Assembly (NCBI GenBank): GCA_021161905.1
Contig: JAGGZT010000015.1
Location: forward strand, 1 to 44,174
Source of the DNA: Acidobacteriota bacterium
Lineage (GTDB): Bacteria > Acidobacteriota > B3-B38 > Guanabaribacteriales > JAGGZT01
Direction of reading: 5' to 3'
DNA: 44,174 nucleotides
Part shown: positions 33,366-41,086 of the stretch, in pieces
How the letters are laid out: every line of letters begins with the position of its first letter
Position numbering within the stretch: position 1 is the first letter of the stretch
Made by a program: the position numbers and the translations under genes
Notes under the pieces: model-generated
Seen by the model: the letters and a program-made list of their open reading frames with translations, nothing else
The model's database searches: none
Told to the model about the DNA's origin: nothing

Positions 33366-34571
33366 ATGAGTGAAGTTTTTAAAGCGGTTGAGATAAGCGA
33401 GAATGTCTATTGGGTAGGGGCGATCGATTGGGCGATCCGCGACTTTCATGGTTACTCCACTAAAAGAGGAACCACCTACAATGCCTACCTCATTCTCGCC
33501 GACAAGGTGACCCTGATCGATACGGTGAAGGCTCCGTTTAAGGATGAGCTCATCGCCCGTATCGCCTCGGTCATTGAGCCAGAAAAGATAGACTATATAG
33601 TTTCCAATCACTCAGAGATGGACCATTCCGGGGCACTCCCCGAGGTAATAGAGCTGGCAAAGCCGGAGAAGGTATTCACCTCTGCGATGGGGGTGAAGAC
33701 CCTCGCCGAGCATTTCCATTCTCAAGAGAGGCTAGTTCCGGTTAAAGATGGGGAAAGCATCAGTTTGGGCAATATGAAGCTCACCTTTATCGAGACCAAG
33801 ATGCTTCATTGGCCCGAGAGTATGTTCAGCTACCTGGCTGATGAGGGGATCCTCTTCTCTCAGGATGCCTTCGGGATGCACCTTGCCACCAGCGAACGGT
33901 TTGCCGATGAGGTACCAAGCGACATTCTGGAGTTCGAAGGGGCGAAGTATTTCGCCAACATCCTTCTTCCTTTCTCCTCATTTGTGTTGAAGCTTCTTGA
34001 ACGGGTGACGAAACTCGCTCTTGGCATAAAGATGATAGCGCCGGACCATGGACCGATCTGGCGGAAGGATATCGGGCGGATACTCGACTTATATGGGATA
34101 TGGGCAAACCAGAAACCGACGATGAAGGCGGTGATCGCCTACGATACGATGTGGGGTAGCACTGCTCTTATGGCACGGGCTATCGGTGAGGGGATTGCTT
34201 CCTCTGGTGGAAGCATCAAATTGATGCCTCTTCGTTCCTCTCACCGGAGCGATGTCGCCACCGAGATACTTTCTGCTGGTGCCCTGGTGGTAGGTTCGCC
34301 TACTATAAACAACAATATGTTCCCTACGGTGGCGGATCTCCTCTGTTACCTTAAGGGGCTTAAGCCTCAAAATTTGGTGGGGGCTTCTTTTGGCTCGTAT
34401 GGCTGGAGTGGTGAAGCGGTGAGACAGGTCGAGGATATCCTTAAGGCGATGAAGGTGGAGGTGGTGGGCGAGGGCATCAAGGTGAAGTATGTCCCGGATA
34501 GAGATGCCCTCAAGGAGTGCAGATCCTTTGGAGCCTTGATCGGCAAGAGGATAAAGGAGAAGGTGGGATGA
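33366..34571 (+). CDS. fprA: Flavodiiron protein (type A flavoprotein)
   Basis: A 401-residue cytosolic oxidoreductase that reduces O2 to water and/or NO to N2O. The N-terminal metallo-beta-lactamase-like domain has the diiron ligands in [14 protein letters not shown] (HxExDH), SQDAFGMH and APDHGPIW. The C-terminal flavodoxin-like domain (from about 255) has the FMN phosphate loop [16 protein letters not shown] and [13 protein letters not shown]. There is no fused rubredoxin or flavin reductase, but both occur as separate genes downstream, which supplies a full electron path. The stop overlaps the next ATG. Confidence 0.96.
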   Translation: MSEVFKAVEISENVYWVGAIDWAIRDFHGYSTKRGTTYNAYLILADKVTLIDTVKAPFKDELIARIASVIEPEKIDYIVSNHSEMDHSGALPEVIELAKPEKVFTSAMGVKTLAEHFHSQERLVPVKDGESISLGNMKLTFIETKMLHWPESMFSYLADEGILFSQDAFGMHLATSERFADEVPSDILEFEGAKYFANILLPFSSFVLKLLERVTKLALGIKMIAPDHGPIWRKDIGRILDLYGIWANQKPTMKAVIAYDTMWGSTALMARAIGEGIASSGGSIKLMPLRSSHRSDVATEILSAGALVVGSPTINNNMFPTVADLLCYLKGLKPQNLVGASFGSYGWSGEAVRQVEDILKAMKVEVVGEGIKVKYVPDRDALKECRSFGALIGKRIKEKVG

Positions 34572-35044
34572 AAAGATGGCGTTGTACCGTATGTGGCTAC
34601 ATCCATCAGGGGGAAGAGCCACCGGATAAGTGCCCCAACTGCGGTGCCCCGCGGGAAAAATTCGTGGAGGTGTCCCCCGATTTTGCGAAGCTACATATGC
34701 ATTACGGAGAGAAGGTCTCTTATGGGGATGAGGTGGATGTAAATCCCTTCTTCGGGGATTACCAGGCTATCGCCCCTTACATCTACAATCTTCCGGTGGG
34801 AAAGAGGGTTCCCCTCCACAAGCATCCTACTACCGATGAGCTCTTCTTCGTTCTTAAGGGAAGGATCAAGTTCAGGGTGGGAGATAAGGAGATAGTAGCG
34901 GTAAAGGGTGATCTTGTTCAGGGGAGGATGGATATCCCCCATTCCTTTGAGAACATCGGGGATGAACCCGCGTTCTTCCTCTCGGTCAAGGGACCAAAGC
35001 CGGTGGACCTGGTAATGCTCGAGGATACAAAGGAGGGGAAGTGA
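34568..35044 (+). CDS. Rubredoxin-like domain fused to a cupin
   Basis: A 158-residue two-domain protein. Residues 1-36 form a rubrerythrin-type rubredoxin knuckle: [10 protein letters not shown] and [12 protein letters not shown]. Residues about 60-150 are a cupin with the metal motifs [15 protein letters not shown] (HxH, Glu) and PHSFEN (His). An iron-binding electron-transfer domain fused to a probable mononuclear metal site suggests a small oxidoreductase or sensor fed by the same reductant as its neighbours. The ATG overlaps the flavodiiron stop (ATGA) and its own stop overlaps the next start (TGATG), so it is locked into the operon. I know no characterised function for this fusion. Confidence 0.85.
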   Translation: MKRWRCTVCGYIHQGEEPPDKCPNCGAPREKFVEVSPDFAKLHMHYGEKVSYGDEVDVNPFFGDYQAIAPYIYNLPVGKRVPLHKHPTTDELFFVLKGRIKFRVGDKEIVAVKGDLVQGRMDIPHSFENIGDEPAFFLSVKGPKPVDLVMLEDTKEGK

Positions 35045-35565
35045 TGGAGAATGAGCTGGATCTTAAAGCCTTATGGAGCATAAGCTATGGACTATATGTA
35101 GTTACCTCCCATAGTGATGGTAAGCTGAACGGACAGATAGCGAATACCGTGTTTCAGGTTACTGCCGAGCCCGCTCGTCTTGCGGTGAGTATCAACAAGG
35201 AAAACCTGACCCACGAATACATTGCAAAAAGTGGCGCCTTTGCGGTATCCATCCTTGATGAGGATACTCCGGTGGAATTCATCGGGCTTTTCGGCTTCAA
35301 GTCGGGAAAGGAGGTGGATAAGCTCGCCCAAGTGACCTTTAAGAAGGGGGCTACTGGCTGCCCCTTGGTGACCGATAACGCACTCTCTATCTTAGAGGCG
35401 AAGGTGATAGATAAGCTTGATATGGGCAGTCATACCATATTTGTGGGTGAACTTGTCTCTGCTGAGGTGTTGAGGAAAGGAAAACCCCTTACCTATGCCT
35501 TCTACCACGAGAAGAAGAGAGGCAAGAGCCCGAAGAAGGCGCCAACCTATAGGGGGAATCAATAA
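35044..35565 (+). CDS. Flavin reductase-like FMN-binding protein
   Basis: A 173-residue split-barrel flavoprotein. [20 protein letters not shown] and [20 protein letters not shown] form the FMN-binding face typical of the flavin reductase family and of the N-terminal half of Moorella high-molecular-weight rubredoxin. In that system NAD(P)H electrons pass via FMN and rubredoxin to FprA; here the same parts are separate adjacent genes. The preferred ATG at 35044 overlaps the previous stop. It would be the NAD(P)H entry point of the operon. Confidence 0.87.
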   Translation: MENELDLKALWSISYGLYVVTSHSDGKLNGQIANTVFQVTAEPARLAVSINKENLTHEYIAKSGAFAVSILDEDTPVEFIGLFGFKSGKEVDKLAQVTFKKGATGCPLVTDNALSILEAKVIDKLDMGSHTIFVGELVSAEVLRKGKPLTYAFYHEKKRGKSPKKAPTYRGNQ

Positions 35566-35585
35566 ATAAAGAAAAGAGGGAAAAG

Positions 35586-35747
35586 ATGAAGAAGTATATT
35601 TGCGATGTATGTGGCTATGTTTACGATCCTGCGGAAGGGGATCCCGATAATAACATAGCCCCAGGGACCCCATTTGAGGATCTCCCCGATGATTGGGTCT
35701 GTCCCATTTGTGGTGCGGGGAAGGATGAATTTTCGCCTGAGGAGTAG
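35586..35747 (+). CDS. Rubredoxin (53 aa)
   Basis: A short gene easily missed: [20 protein letters not shown], then [20 protein letters not shown] and an acidic end. The two CxxCG pairs bind one iron, and all the core aromatic residues (Tyr4, Tyr11, Phe30, Trp37) are present, so it is a standard rubredoxin. It is last in the operon, 20 bases after the flavin reductase, and is the likely electron carrier to the flavodiiron protein and superoxide reductase. Confidence 0.96.
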   Translation: MKKYICDVCGYVYDPAEGDPDNNIAPGTPFEDLPDDWVCPICGAGKDEFSPEE

Positions 35748-35774
35748 GCGGCAGATCCATTTTTCCCTGCTGAA

Positions 35775-35802
35775 GGGCTTGACTTTGATTAAGACCAAGC
35801 CC
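35775..35802. terminator. Possible bidirectional terminator between the stress operon and arsC
   Basis: GGGCTTG pairs with CAAGCCC around a 14-base loop, followed by TCTTACTT on the plus strand; it sits between convergent genes. The U-tract is imperfect. Confidence 0.45.
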
Positions 35803-35816
35803 TCTTACTTATAGCT

Positions 35817-36287
35817 TTAAAGGCAAAGCTCGGCAAGTATCTCAGGCAGCTTCTCTACAAATTTCCTTATCTCGTCCCGGACCCGGCGGTAATGAAAGAG
35901 TGCTTCCTCTTCGTCCTTGAGAGAAGAGACAAGTTCAGGAGGATCATCGAAGTAGATATGACATAGTTTGACCCCACCCGGGAAGAGGGGGCAATTCTCC
36001 TCCGCTTCACTGCAGACGGTGATCACATAGTCGAACCCGATGTTTTTAACCTCATCTATAGGTTTCGATCTTTGGTGGGAGATATCCACCCCTGCCTCAG
36101 CCATTACCTTGACTGCAAGGGGATCAAGCCTGTGAGGAGTTATTCCTGCGGAATAAGGTTCTATCTCATCACCCTTGAGGTGACGCGTCCACCCCTCCGC
36201 CATCTGAGAACGGCAGGAATTCTTACCGCATAGGAATAGGATTTTGAGCGTCCCATACAGACTAACATAGAGGGTAATTTGTCTCAA
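35817..36287 (-). CDS. arsC: Arsenate reductase/low-molecular-weight phosphatase family protein
   Basis: About 140-156 residues. ILFLCGKNSCRSQMAEGW contains the P-loop CxxxxCR(S); later cysteines in VITVCSEAEENCPLF are the pair used for thioredoxin-coupled arsenate reduction in the Staphylococcus-type ArsC, and the DP-containing loop is DDPPEL. The thiol relay is therefore complete and arsenate reduction is likelier than phosphotyrosine hydrolysis. The start is uncertain: the only in-frame candidate is a TTG at 36287 with no ribosome site, adding about 14 unusual residues before the conserved strand. Confidence 0.82.
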   Translation of the reverse strand: MRQITLYVSLYGTLKILFLCGKNSCRSQMAEGWTRHLKGDEIEPYSAGITPHRLDPLAVKVMAEAGVDISHQRSKPIDEVKNIGFDYVITVCSEAEENCPLFPGGVKLCHIYFDDPPELVSSLKDEEEALFHYRRVRDEIRKFVEKLPEILAELCL

Positions 36288-36352
36288 GGTTCAACGATCT
36301 GAGATAAAAACGAAATAAAGTGGAGGGCCCTTCCTTGGGTAGAGGTGAAGCG

Positions 36353-36380
36353 TTGGTTTTCTCTCCACATTGAGTATAAT
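36353..36380 (+). promoter_or_regulatory. Promoter of the methyltransferase at 36432
   Basis: TTGGTT (36353-36358), 16 bases, perfect TATAAT (36375-36380), 51 bases before the ATG. Confidence 0.6.
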
Positions 36381-36431
36381 AAAAAAAGTTCGTGTTTTGC
36401 ATTCAATGATCAAGGTTAAAGGAAAGGTTGT

Positions 36432-37325
36432 ATGTCACCAGGAAGCAGGGATTATGTAGTCTGTAACCTATGTGGTGCTGACGAGGGGAGGTTGCTCTTT
36501 CATCTTAGGGAGCTCCCTGATGGACGGAGAGAGGGGATTGTCCGTTGTGAAAGGTGTGGTCTTGTTTATCGGAATATTAGGGAGTCAACTGCCGTTATCC
36601 GTCAGCGTTATGAACAGGAGTATCAGCCAGAGGATCTCTCGGCGAGTAGGAGAGCGCTTTTTCGGCACTACATAAAATTGTTAGATAATTTCCGAAGGCT
36701 AAACCGCCTATTGGATATCGGCGCCGGGCACGGCTTTTTTCTCAGGCTCTGTACCGAACGCTCGTGGGAGTGTTATGGAGTGGAGATCTCGAAGGAGGCG
36801 GTGACTTTCGCCAAGGAAAAGTTCAATTTAGAGATATTTGAGGGCTCTCTTGAGGAGGCTCATTATCCCGATGATTTCTTCGATGTGGTCACTTTATGGA
36901 ATGTCCTTGATCACTTGCCAGACCCAAAAGCCACATTGGTTGAGGTTCACCGGGTGTTGAGGCCCGGTGGCGGTCTTTTTCTTCGTTTTCCTAATGGAGC
37001 CTTCCAAATCGCCTGCCATAAATTCTTTTCCTTCCTCGGCGGTGTATGGGAGAGATTCGGTTCTTTCGACCCCTCTGTTTTTCATCTTTACTCCTTTGAT
37101 AGGAGATCGATAGAGCGCCTTCTTAAGGAAACGGGATTTGTCAAAATTGCGGTGTCGAATTCGGTGTTATCTCTGAACGATCCTTCGGAAGGGAAGTTTA
37201 GCTTCAGGAAGAGGGTTTTTGCTCAACTGGTATATGGTTTTTCCAATCTGGTTGCTTTACTTAGTTGGGGGAGGTGGCTGATCGGTCCTTCTCTGTTCGT
37301 GAGCGCGGAAAAACCTGGCGGTTAA
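36432..37325 (+). CDS. SAM-dependent methyltransferase with N-terminal zinc ribbon
   Basis: A 297-residue protein with an N-terminal zinc site (VCNLCGADEGRL, RCERCGLVY) followed by a class I methyltransferase: LLDIGAGHGFFLRLC, YGVEISKEAV, FFDVVTLWNVLDHLPDP and VLRPGGGLFLRFPNG. The design is the same as the protein at 25026, but the cores differ enough to suggest distinct substrates. Similar proteins are common in O-antigen and natural-product methylation. It is monocistronic with its own TATAAT promoter. Confidence 0.82.
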   Translation: MSPGSRDYVVCNLCGADEGRLLFHLRELPDGRREGIVRCERCGLVYRNIRESTAVIRQRYEQEYQPEDLSASRRALFRHYIKLLDNFRRLNRLLDIGAGHGFFLRLCTERSWECYGVEISKEAVTFAKEKFNLEIFEGSLEEAHYPDDFFDVVTLWNVLDHLPDPKATLVEVHRVLRPGGGLFLRFPNGAFQIACHKFFSFLGGVWERFGSFDPSVFHLYSFDRRSIERLLKETGFVKIAVSNSVLSLNDPSEGKFSFRKRVFAQLVYGFSNLVALLSWGRWLIGPSLFVSAEKPGG

Positions 37326-37345
37326 CAAAATAGGATATTTCCTTG

Positions 37346-37375
37346 TTGCTTTCCCTCTTCTATTTCAGCTACAAT
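37346..37375 (+). promoter_or_regulatory. Promoter of the ferritin-like gene
   Basis: TTGCTT (37346-37351), 18 bases, TACAAT (37370-37375), about 68 bases before the ATG. Confidence 0.5.
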
Positions 37376-37443
37376 GAATTAGAGTAAGAAGACGGATTTT
37401 TTCTTTGTCTTTCATCCCTCTTAAAGATTAAGGAGGTAGCAAG

Positions 37444-37932
37444 ATGGGAACCAAGGGAAGAGAGATAATAGGGGTCAATGTGGACAAGTTGATAGAGCTT
37501 CTGAACAAGGCGCTTGCTGATGAGTGGCTTGCCTATTATCAATATTGGATTGGAGCGAAGGTAGTAGTAGGTCCTATGCGGGGAGCGGTGGTTGCCGAGC
37601 TTGAGGAGCATGCCGGGGATGAGCTTAAACACGCGGGGATGCTCGTTGATAGGATCATCAAGCTTGGGGGGACGCCGATCCTTAAGCCGGAGGATTGGTA
37701 TAAGATGACCAATTGTGGCTATGAAGCTCCTGCGGATCCTTCGGTGAGGAAGGTTTTAGAGCAGAATGTGAAGGGTGAGCAGTGTGCCATTGAGGTTTAT
37801 TCTAAACTGCTCGATATGGTTAAGGATAAGGATCCTATCACCTATAATATGGTTCTTGATATCCTTGAGGATGAGATAGAGCACGAGGAGGACCTCGAGG
37901 CTCTTTTAGAGGATATGAGGCAGATGAGATAA
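37444..37932 (+). CDS. Ferritin-like diiron protein (bacterioferritin/Dps-like)
   Basis: A 162-residue four-helix bundle. LADEWLAYYQYWIGAKVV supplies the first Glu, LEEHAGDELKHAGMLVDRI the ExxH pair, VKGEQCAIEVYSKLL the third helix Glu, and LEDEIEHEEDLEALL the last ExxH, a complete diiron set. An insertion with PILKPEDWYKMTNCGYEAP separates the helix pairs. It is the intact relative of the truncated copy at 32934. An AAGGAGG site precedes the ATG, and a strong terminator follows. A role in iron storage or peroxide detoxification is expected. Confidence 0.87.
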   Translation: MGTKGREIIGVNVDKLIELLNKALADEWLAYYQYWIGAKVVVGPMRGAVVAELEEHAGDELKHAGMLVDRIIKLGGTPILKPEDWYKMTNCGYEAPADPSVRKVLEQNVKGEQCAIEVYSKLLDMVKDKDPITYNMVLDILEDEIEHEEDLEALLEDMRQMR

Positions 37933-37951
37933 GACTGATTTGAGAATACGA

Positions 37952-37988
37952 CTTGAACCCACCCTTCCCGATGGGTTCAAGATTTTTT
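37952..37988 (+). terminator. Terminator after the ferritin-like gene
   Basis: CTTGAACCCA pairs with TGGGTTCAAG, followed by ATTTTTT, 20 bases after the stop. Confidence 0.9.
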
Positions 37989-38419
37989 GGTAGCTCAATT
38001 ACTGTTATCGATCTGCTTGAGGAATATAGCCTCACCAAGGATGAAGACCGACTTCTCTTAGTTTTTTCGTGAACTTCGCATTTTTGCTACCCTTACATTC
38101 ACTATGGCGTTTATGTTTGACAAATGACTTTTTTCTTCGGTATTATCAATTTGAAATTGGGGGTTTTTGAATTTATCAAGGAGAGCCACTGGTACCGAAT
38201 ACTTATCTGGAGGTAATTCCTCTTTAAGTTTCCGACGCTTGCCTGCCCAGATTAAAAGAAGGAAACTTGTTATCCTTCCACCTCACTGGATCATCACCAT
38301 CTTAGAGAGCTCCTCGTGCTAACTTATCTGGCTCCTCAATTTTAGGTGCTTCAGTGTTATCCGGAATGGTTTATCTTTTGTAACCAATAAATGTCTAACG
38401 ATTTAGGGAGGGTGGTACT
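37989..38419. other. Gene-poor interval with a strong promoter
   Basis: No gene recognised. It contains the consensus promoter at 38117-38146 and a few short protein-like but unidentifiable frames (for example minus strand, ending near 38025: KNAKFTKKLREVGLHPW). It could hold decayed genes or a small RNA. Confidence 0.5.
38117..38146 (+). promoter_or_regulatory. Promoter far upstream of the gene at 38420
   Basis: TTGACA (38117-38122), 18 bases, TATTAT (38141-38146). Transcription would start about 265 bases before the next ATG, leaving a long leader or a separate small RNA. Confidence 0.6.
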
Positions 38420-38758
38420 ATGAAGCTATTTGTAGGAGGGATCATTTTAGTAAGCATCGCTGTTCTCAGCCTGATAGGGAACTTTGCCGTGGAGCCGGTG
38501 ACCAATGATCCTGGAGGAGCTATCCTTGGTTTCCTTATGTTTGCTGGCGGTGGTTCATTGATGATCTACTTCGGGAAAAAGGGAATGAATATCAGAAAGA
38601 GGGTCCTCGAGTTTGCCTTTGCGATGTTGCGGAAGGAGGAAGCCATCGATGCTGGCGAGATTTCGGGGAGACTTGGTCTCTCTGAGATCAAGGTAAGGGA
38701 TATTCTGAGGAAGGAGCAGCTCAAAGGGGTGATACCCTTCAAGGCTGAGATAAAGTAA
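38420..38758 (+). CDS. Membrane protein with C-terminal winged-helix-like domain
   Basis: A 112-residue protein. Two membrane segments (residues 4-22, VGGIILVSIAVLSLIGNF, and 34-50, AILGFLMFAGGGSLMIYF) are followed by a basic linker and a cytoplasmic domain, FAMLRKEEAIDAGEISGRLG plus LSEIKVRDILRKEQLKG, which reads as a helix-turn-helix. It may be a membrane-bound regulator or a protein that senses envelope state. No family name recognised. AGGGAGG precedes the ATG, and a terminator follows. Confidence 0.65.
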   Translation: MKLFVGGIILVSIAVLSLIGNFAVEPVTNDPGGAILGFLMFAGGGSLMIYFGKKGMNIRKRVLEFAFAMLRKEEAIDAGEISGRLGLSEIKVRDILRKEQLKGVIPFKAEIK

Positions 38759-38791
38759 CTCATTAACAAAAAGAAATAGTCCTCTTTTTCA

Positions 38792-38813
38792 AAAGGGTGT
38801 ACCCTTTATTTTT
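38792..38813 (+). terminator. Terminator after the membrane-HTH gene
   Basis: AAAGGGT-GT-ACCCTTT followed by ATTTTT, 33 bases after the stop. Confidence 0.8.
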
Positions 38814-38878
38814 GCCCGGTAATTGAGGAGGAGAGGCATCTGGTCTTTTCCTTTGCCTACCGATATATGCGCAGAGTT

Positions 38879-38956
38879 TTATACTCGCTGGACCTCGAAG
38901 TAGAGAAGCGCGTGGTCGGAGTACTTTTTGATTTTATCGGTTGTAACTCCCTCTTT
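38879..38956 (-). pseudogene. Possible C-terminal fragment of an endonuclease/exonuclease/phosphatase gene
   Basis: The frame encodes TDKIKKYSDHALLYFEVQRV and TAA. SDHALL followed by a beta-strand is how the EEP nuclease/phosphatase fold usually ends (SDHxP(L/V)). Only 26 codons survive after an in-frame stop; no other part was found nearby. The assignment is tentative. Confidence 0.3.
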
Positions 38957-38977
38957 TTATTTGTCGTAATTTATCCC

Positions 38978-39007
38978 TTGACAATGTGATTCCCTCTCTG
39001 GTATTCC
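38978..39007 (+). promoter_or_regulatory. Promoter of the small membrane protein at 39030
   Basis: TTGACA (38978-38983), 18 bases, TATTCC (39002-39007), then AAAGGAGGGG and the ATG within 23 bases. Confidence 0.55.
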
Positions 39008-39029
39008 TTTAGCAAAAGGAGGGGTTCAA

Positions 39030-39221
39030 ATGGCTAAAAGATCAAGTGGCGGGCTTATCGTAGCCCATATCTTTTTTGTCGTTGGTTGCTATGTCATTAC
39101 CTGGGGGATAAAGGGCTCGGCAAGCTTTAAGGCAGTCCTCACAGATCCGCTTTTCTGGGGCTTGATTGCCCTCCTCGGGGGCTTCTGTACTATCGCTGTA
39201 TGGCGGAGGGGAGCGAAGTAG
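39030..39221 (+). CDS. Small membrane protein related to the C-terminus of the protein at 41885
   Basis: A 63-residue protein with two membrane helices. AHIFFVVGCYVITWGIKGSA and DPLFWGLIALLGGFCTI align with GHTCIILGCFLITWGI and LPLFWGLFSLMGGIC in the 114-residue protein encoded at 41885-42229, sharing the GCxxITWGI and PLFWGL motifs. It has its own promoter and a strong AAAGGAGGGG site, so it is probably expressed. The function of the family is unknown to me. Confidence 0.75.
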   Translation: MAKRSSGGLIVAHIFFVVGCYVITWGIKGSASFKAVLTDPLFWGLIALLGGFCTIAVWRRGAK

Positions 39222-39288
39222 CAGGATCAATAAATATTATTCTCTGCCTCCTCTAAACAAAGGACGGTGTACTGTTTTTTCTTCCTTA

Positions 39289-39735
39289 TTAGAGGAGCTT
39301 CTCCTTGGGAGGAGGGAGGGAGTTTTTATCCTCCGAGGTATTTTTCTGGGAGAGAAACCAGAGACATTTTTCTCTCCACCCGCACTTTCCGCATATACGC
39401 TCGATATCGGAGCTGTTTTTCAACCTTTCATTGGCAAGATGAAAGATATCTTCAACTTTAACCCTCACCCCTGCCTTTAACCCTAACCGCCTTAAGATAT
39501 ATCCATCTGTCCCCCTTGTCCTCTCATCAGAGTCTGGATTCCGCCTGCATATTCCCTTCTCTTGGTGAGGGCAAGAAGAACAGATAACATCACATTTATC
39601 GATTATCTCTATTTCCAAATGGGGGGAGGAATTTATCTCCTTCACCACTTGAGCCATAGTACCTACGAAATCCCGGCTATATCCATATCCTTGGAACCCC
39701 TGAAGGCATAAGAGGTGATGGGCTCGGATGCGCAT
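39289..39735 (-). CDS. DUF1284 family protein
   Basis: A 148-residue cysteine-rich soluble protein starting MRIRAHHLLCLQGFQGYGYS, the signature of DUF1284. It has cysteine groups CDVICSSCPHQEKGIC and ICGKCGWREKC, suited to an Fe-S cluster or zinc. The function of the family is not established. It starts 4 bases after the bioY stop and is very probably co-transcribed with it; a link to biotin is contextual only. Confidence 0.82.
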   Translation of the reverse strand: MRIRAHHLLCLQGFQGYGYSRDFVGTMAQVVKEINSSPHLEIEIIDKCDVICSSCPHQEKGICRRNPDSDERTRGTDGYILRRLGLKAGVRVKVEDIFHLANERLKNSSDIERICGKCGWREKCLWFLSQKNTSEDKNSLPPPKEKLL

Positions 39736-39739
39736 ATTA

Positions 39740-40387
39740 TCAGTATTTCCGATGGAGGTATTTCGACCTATCCACCTCCCCGTTATACGAAGCCTTGGGA
39801 AGAATAGAGGTACTAACAGCGGCAGCTATAACTGCTTTCACCAGATCGACGAGGATGAAGGGTATCACCCCTTTAACCAGTGCCTCTAAGAAACCAGCTT
39901 TTATAGCAAGTGCCAGAACAGTTGCCCCAAAGAGATAAATGATCCCCACCCCAAGCATCATATACTTCAGCTGAGAGAGGAAGCTACGAGCGGAGATATA
40001 TCTATCTATATATCGCCCGACTATCAGGGGAGCGATGATAAAACCGATGAAATACCCTCCCGTAGGAGAGATGAAGGTGGCTAAGGAGCCCGATGCCCCC
40101 CCGGCGAACCAGGGCATTCCAGCTATCCCCAAACCCACATAGATCATCTGACTGATCGAACCAAACAGTCCGCCACAGATTACCCCACTTAGGAGGACGC
40201 CTAAAACCTGACCGGTGATGGGCACCGGGGTAAAGGGTAAGGGGATGTAGATCCGGGCTAAAAGTCCGGTTAAGCAAGCCATCCCAAATGCGAGTATGAG
40301 CTTATTTGCCGCGGTTAAGCTATAACGCCATTTAAAAAACAGGTATCTTGCCCTTAGATATCTTTCGATTACTGCTACTTCCTGCAT
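39740..40387 (-). CDS. bioY: Biotin transporter S component
   Basis: A 215-residue membrane protein, the substrate-capture subunit of an ECF-type biotin importer. PLPFTPVPITGQVLGVLLSG is the diagnostic BioY segment, followed by GMPWFAGGASGSLATFISPT and GGYFIGFIIAPLIVG. Six membrane segments are visible. No EcfA/EcfT genes are in the window, so it works alone or with a shared module. AGGAGGAGACG precedes the ATG. A 42-base palindrome overlaps its likely -35 (40447-40452). Confidence 0.92.
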   Translation of the reverse strand: MQEVAVIERYLRARYLFFKWRYSLTAANKLILAFGMACLTGLLARIYIPLPFTPVPITGQVLGVLLSGVICGGLFGSISQMIYVGLGIAGMPWFAGGASGSLATFISPTGGYFIGFIIAPLIVGRYIDRYISARSFLSQLKYMMLGVGIIYLFGATVLALAIKAGFLEALVKGVIPFILVDLVKAVIAAAVSTSILPKASYNGEVDRSKYLHRKY

Positions 40388-40423
40388 CGTCTCCTCCTTC
40401 TTTCACTACCAAAAATCGAGTTT

Positions 40424-40452
40424 ATAATACCCCGGAGGTTTTCAAATTTGAA
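40424..40452 (-). promoter_or_regulatory. Candidate bioY promoter
   Basis: TTCAAA (40447-40452), 17 bases, TATTAT (40424-40429) on the minus strand, about 37 bases before the bioY ATG. The -35 lies inside a large palindrome. Confidence 0.45.
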
Positions 40453-40475
40453 CTCCTAAAAGTTTGAAAGCCTCC
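40434..40475. promoter_or_regulatory. 13-bp inverted repeat upstream of bioY, candidate operator
   Basis: GGAGGTTTTCAAA and TTTGAAAGCCTCC are inverted repeats with one wobble, 16 bases apart. There is no U-tract on either strand. The geometry (long arms, about 16-base spacer, overlapping the bioY -35) resembles a repressor site, though the sequence is not the BirA consensus. It also begins 4 bases past the permease stop and could affect that mRNA end. Confidence 0.55.
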
Positions 40476-40478
40476 TAT

Positions 40479-40973
40479 TCATTTGAGGCCGGTGGAGAGA
40501 GCCTCCGCTATCAATCCAGCGATTGGAGGAAAAAAGAAGGTGCTCGCAAGACGGATCAGGGTGAACCTCCAACCTAATATTCCCACTTCCATCGGTAGGC
40601 GACTAACTGCCCACAACGACCATCCGGTGAGGAAGGCAACCATAGTTCCTATGCTTGCGCCAGAACGGAGGAAGACAACCACGGTAGGAAGACTGACATA
40701 GGGTCCCCCCGGGGTTAGCGCCCCAGCAATGGTGCCGATCAGTATCCCCCTGATGCCTGCCTCCGCCCCTATCCACTGTGAAAGGAGCTCTCGCGGGAGA
40801 AGGACCTGCACCATACCAGCCACTATGAAGGCGAGGATAAGTAGGGGAAGGATCTCCACCGTCATATTAAAAGCGAGCCTCATCCCAACAATGTGCTTCC
40901 CTTCCCCTTTGTAATACCCTACGAGGAGAAGAACCAAAGCGAGTATCGCCATTATGATCGTTGGAAGAAACAT
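40479..40973 (-). CDS. DUF318/ArsP-type permease
   Basis: A 164-residue half-length permease. The ATG at 40973 is chosen because GGAGG lies nine bases upstream; in-frame ATGs at 40997 and 41102 are weaker. Four to five membrane segments include LLILAFIVAGMVQVLLP, GILIGTIAGALTPGGPYVSL and PTVVVFLRSGASIGTMVAFL. The TPGGPYVSLP motif is the core repeat of the DUF318 (YraQ/ArsP) family. Full proteins have two such halves, so this probably dimerises. Relatives move organoarsenicals or other thiophilic compounds; the substrate here is unproven. Confidence 0.8.
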   Translation of the reverse strand: MFLPTIIMAILALVLLLVGYYKGEGKHIVGMRLAFNMTVEILPLLILAFIVAGMVQVLLPRELLSQWIGAEAGIRGILIGTIAGALTPGGPYVSLPTVVVFLRSGASIGTMVAFLTGWSLWAVSRLPMEVGILGWRFTLIRLASTFFFPPIAGLIAEALSTGLK

Positions 40974-41086
40974 ATTGCTATTCCTCCGTTTCTTCATCTT
41001 ATTTTGTCCTTCCACGGTCTGCCACACAGAGTAGTTTTCCAAACTCGAACTTATTTTCCTTCCTCCAAACAGTATATCAGAGATAA

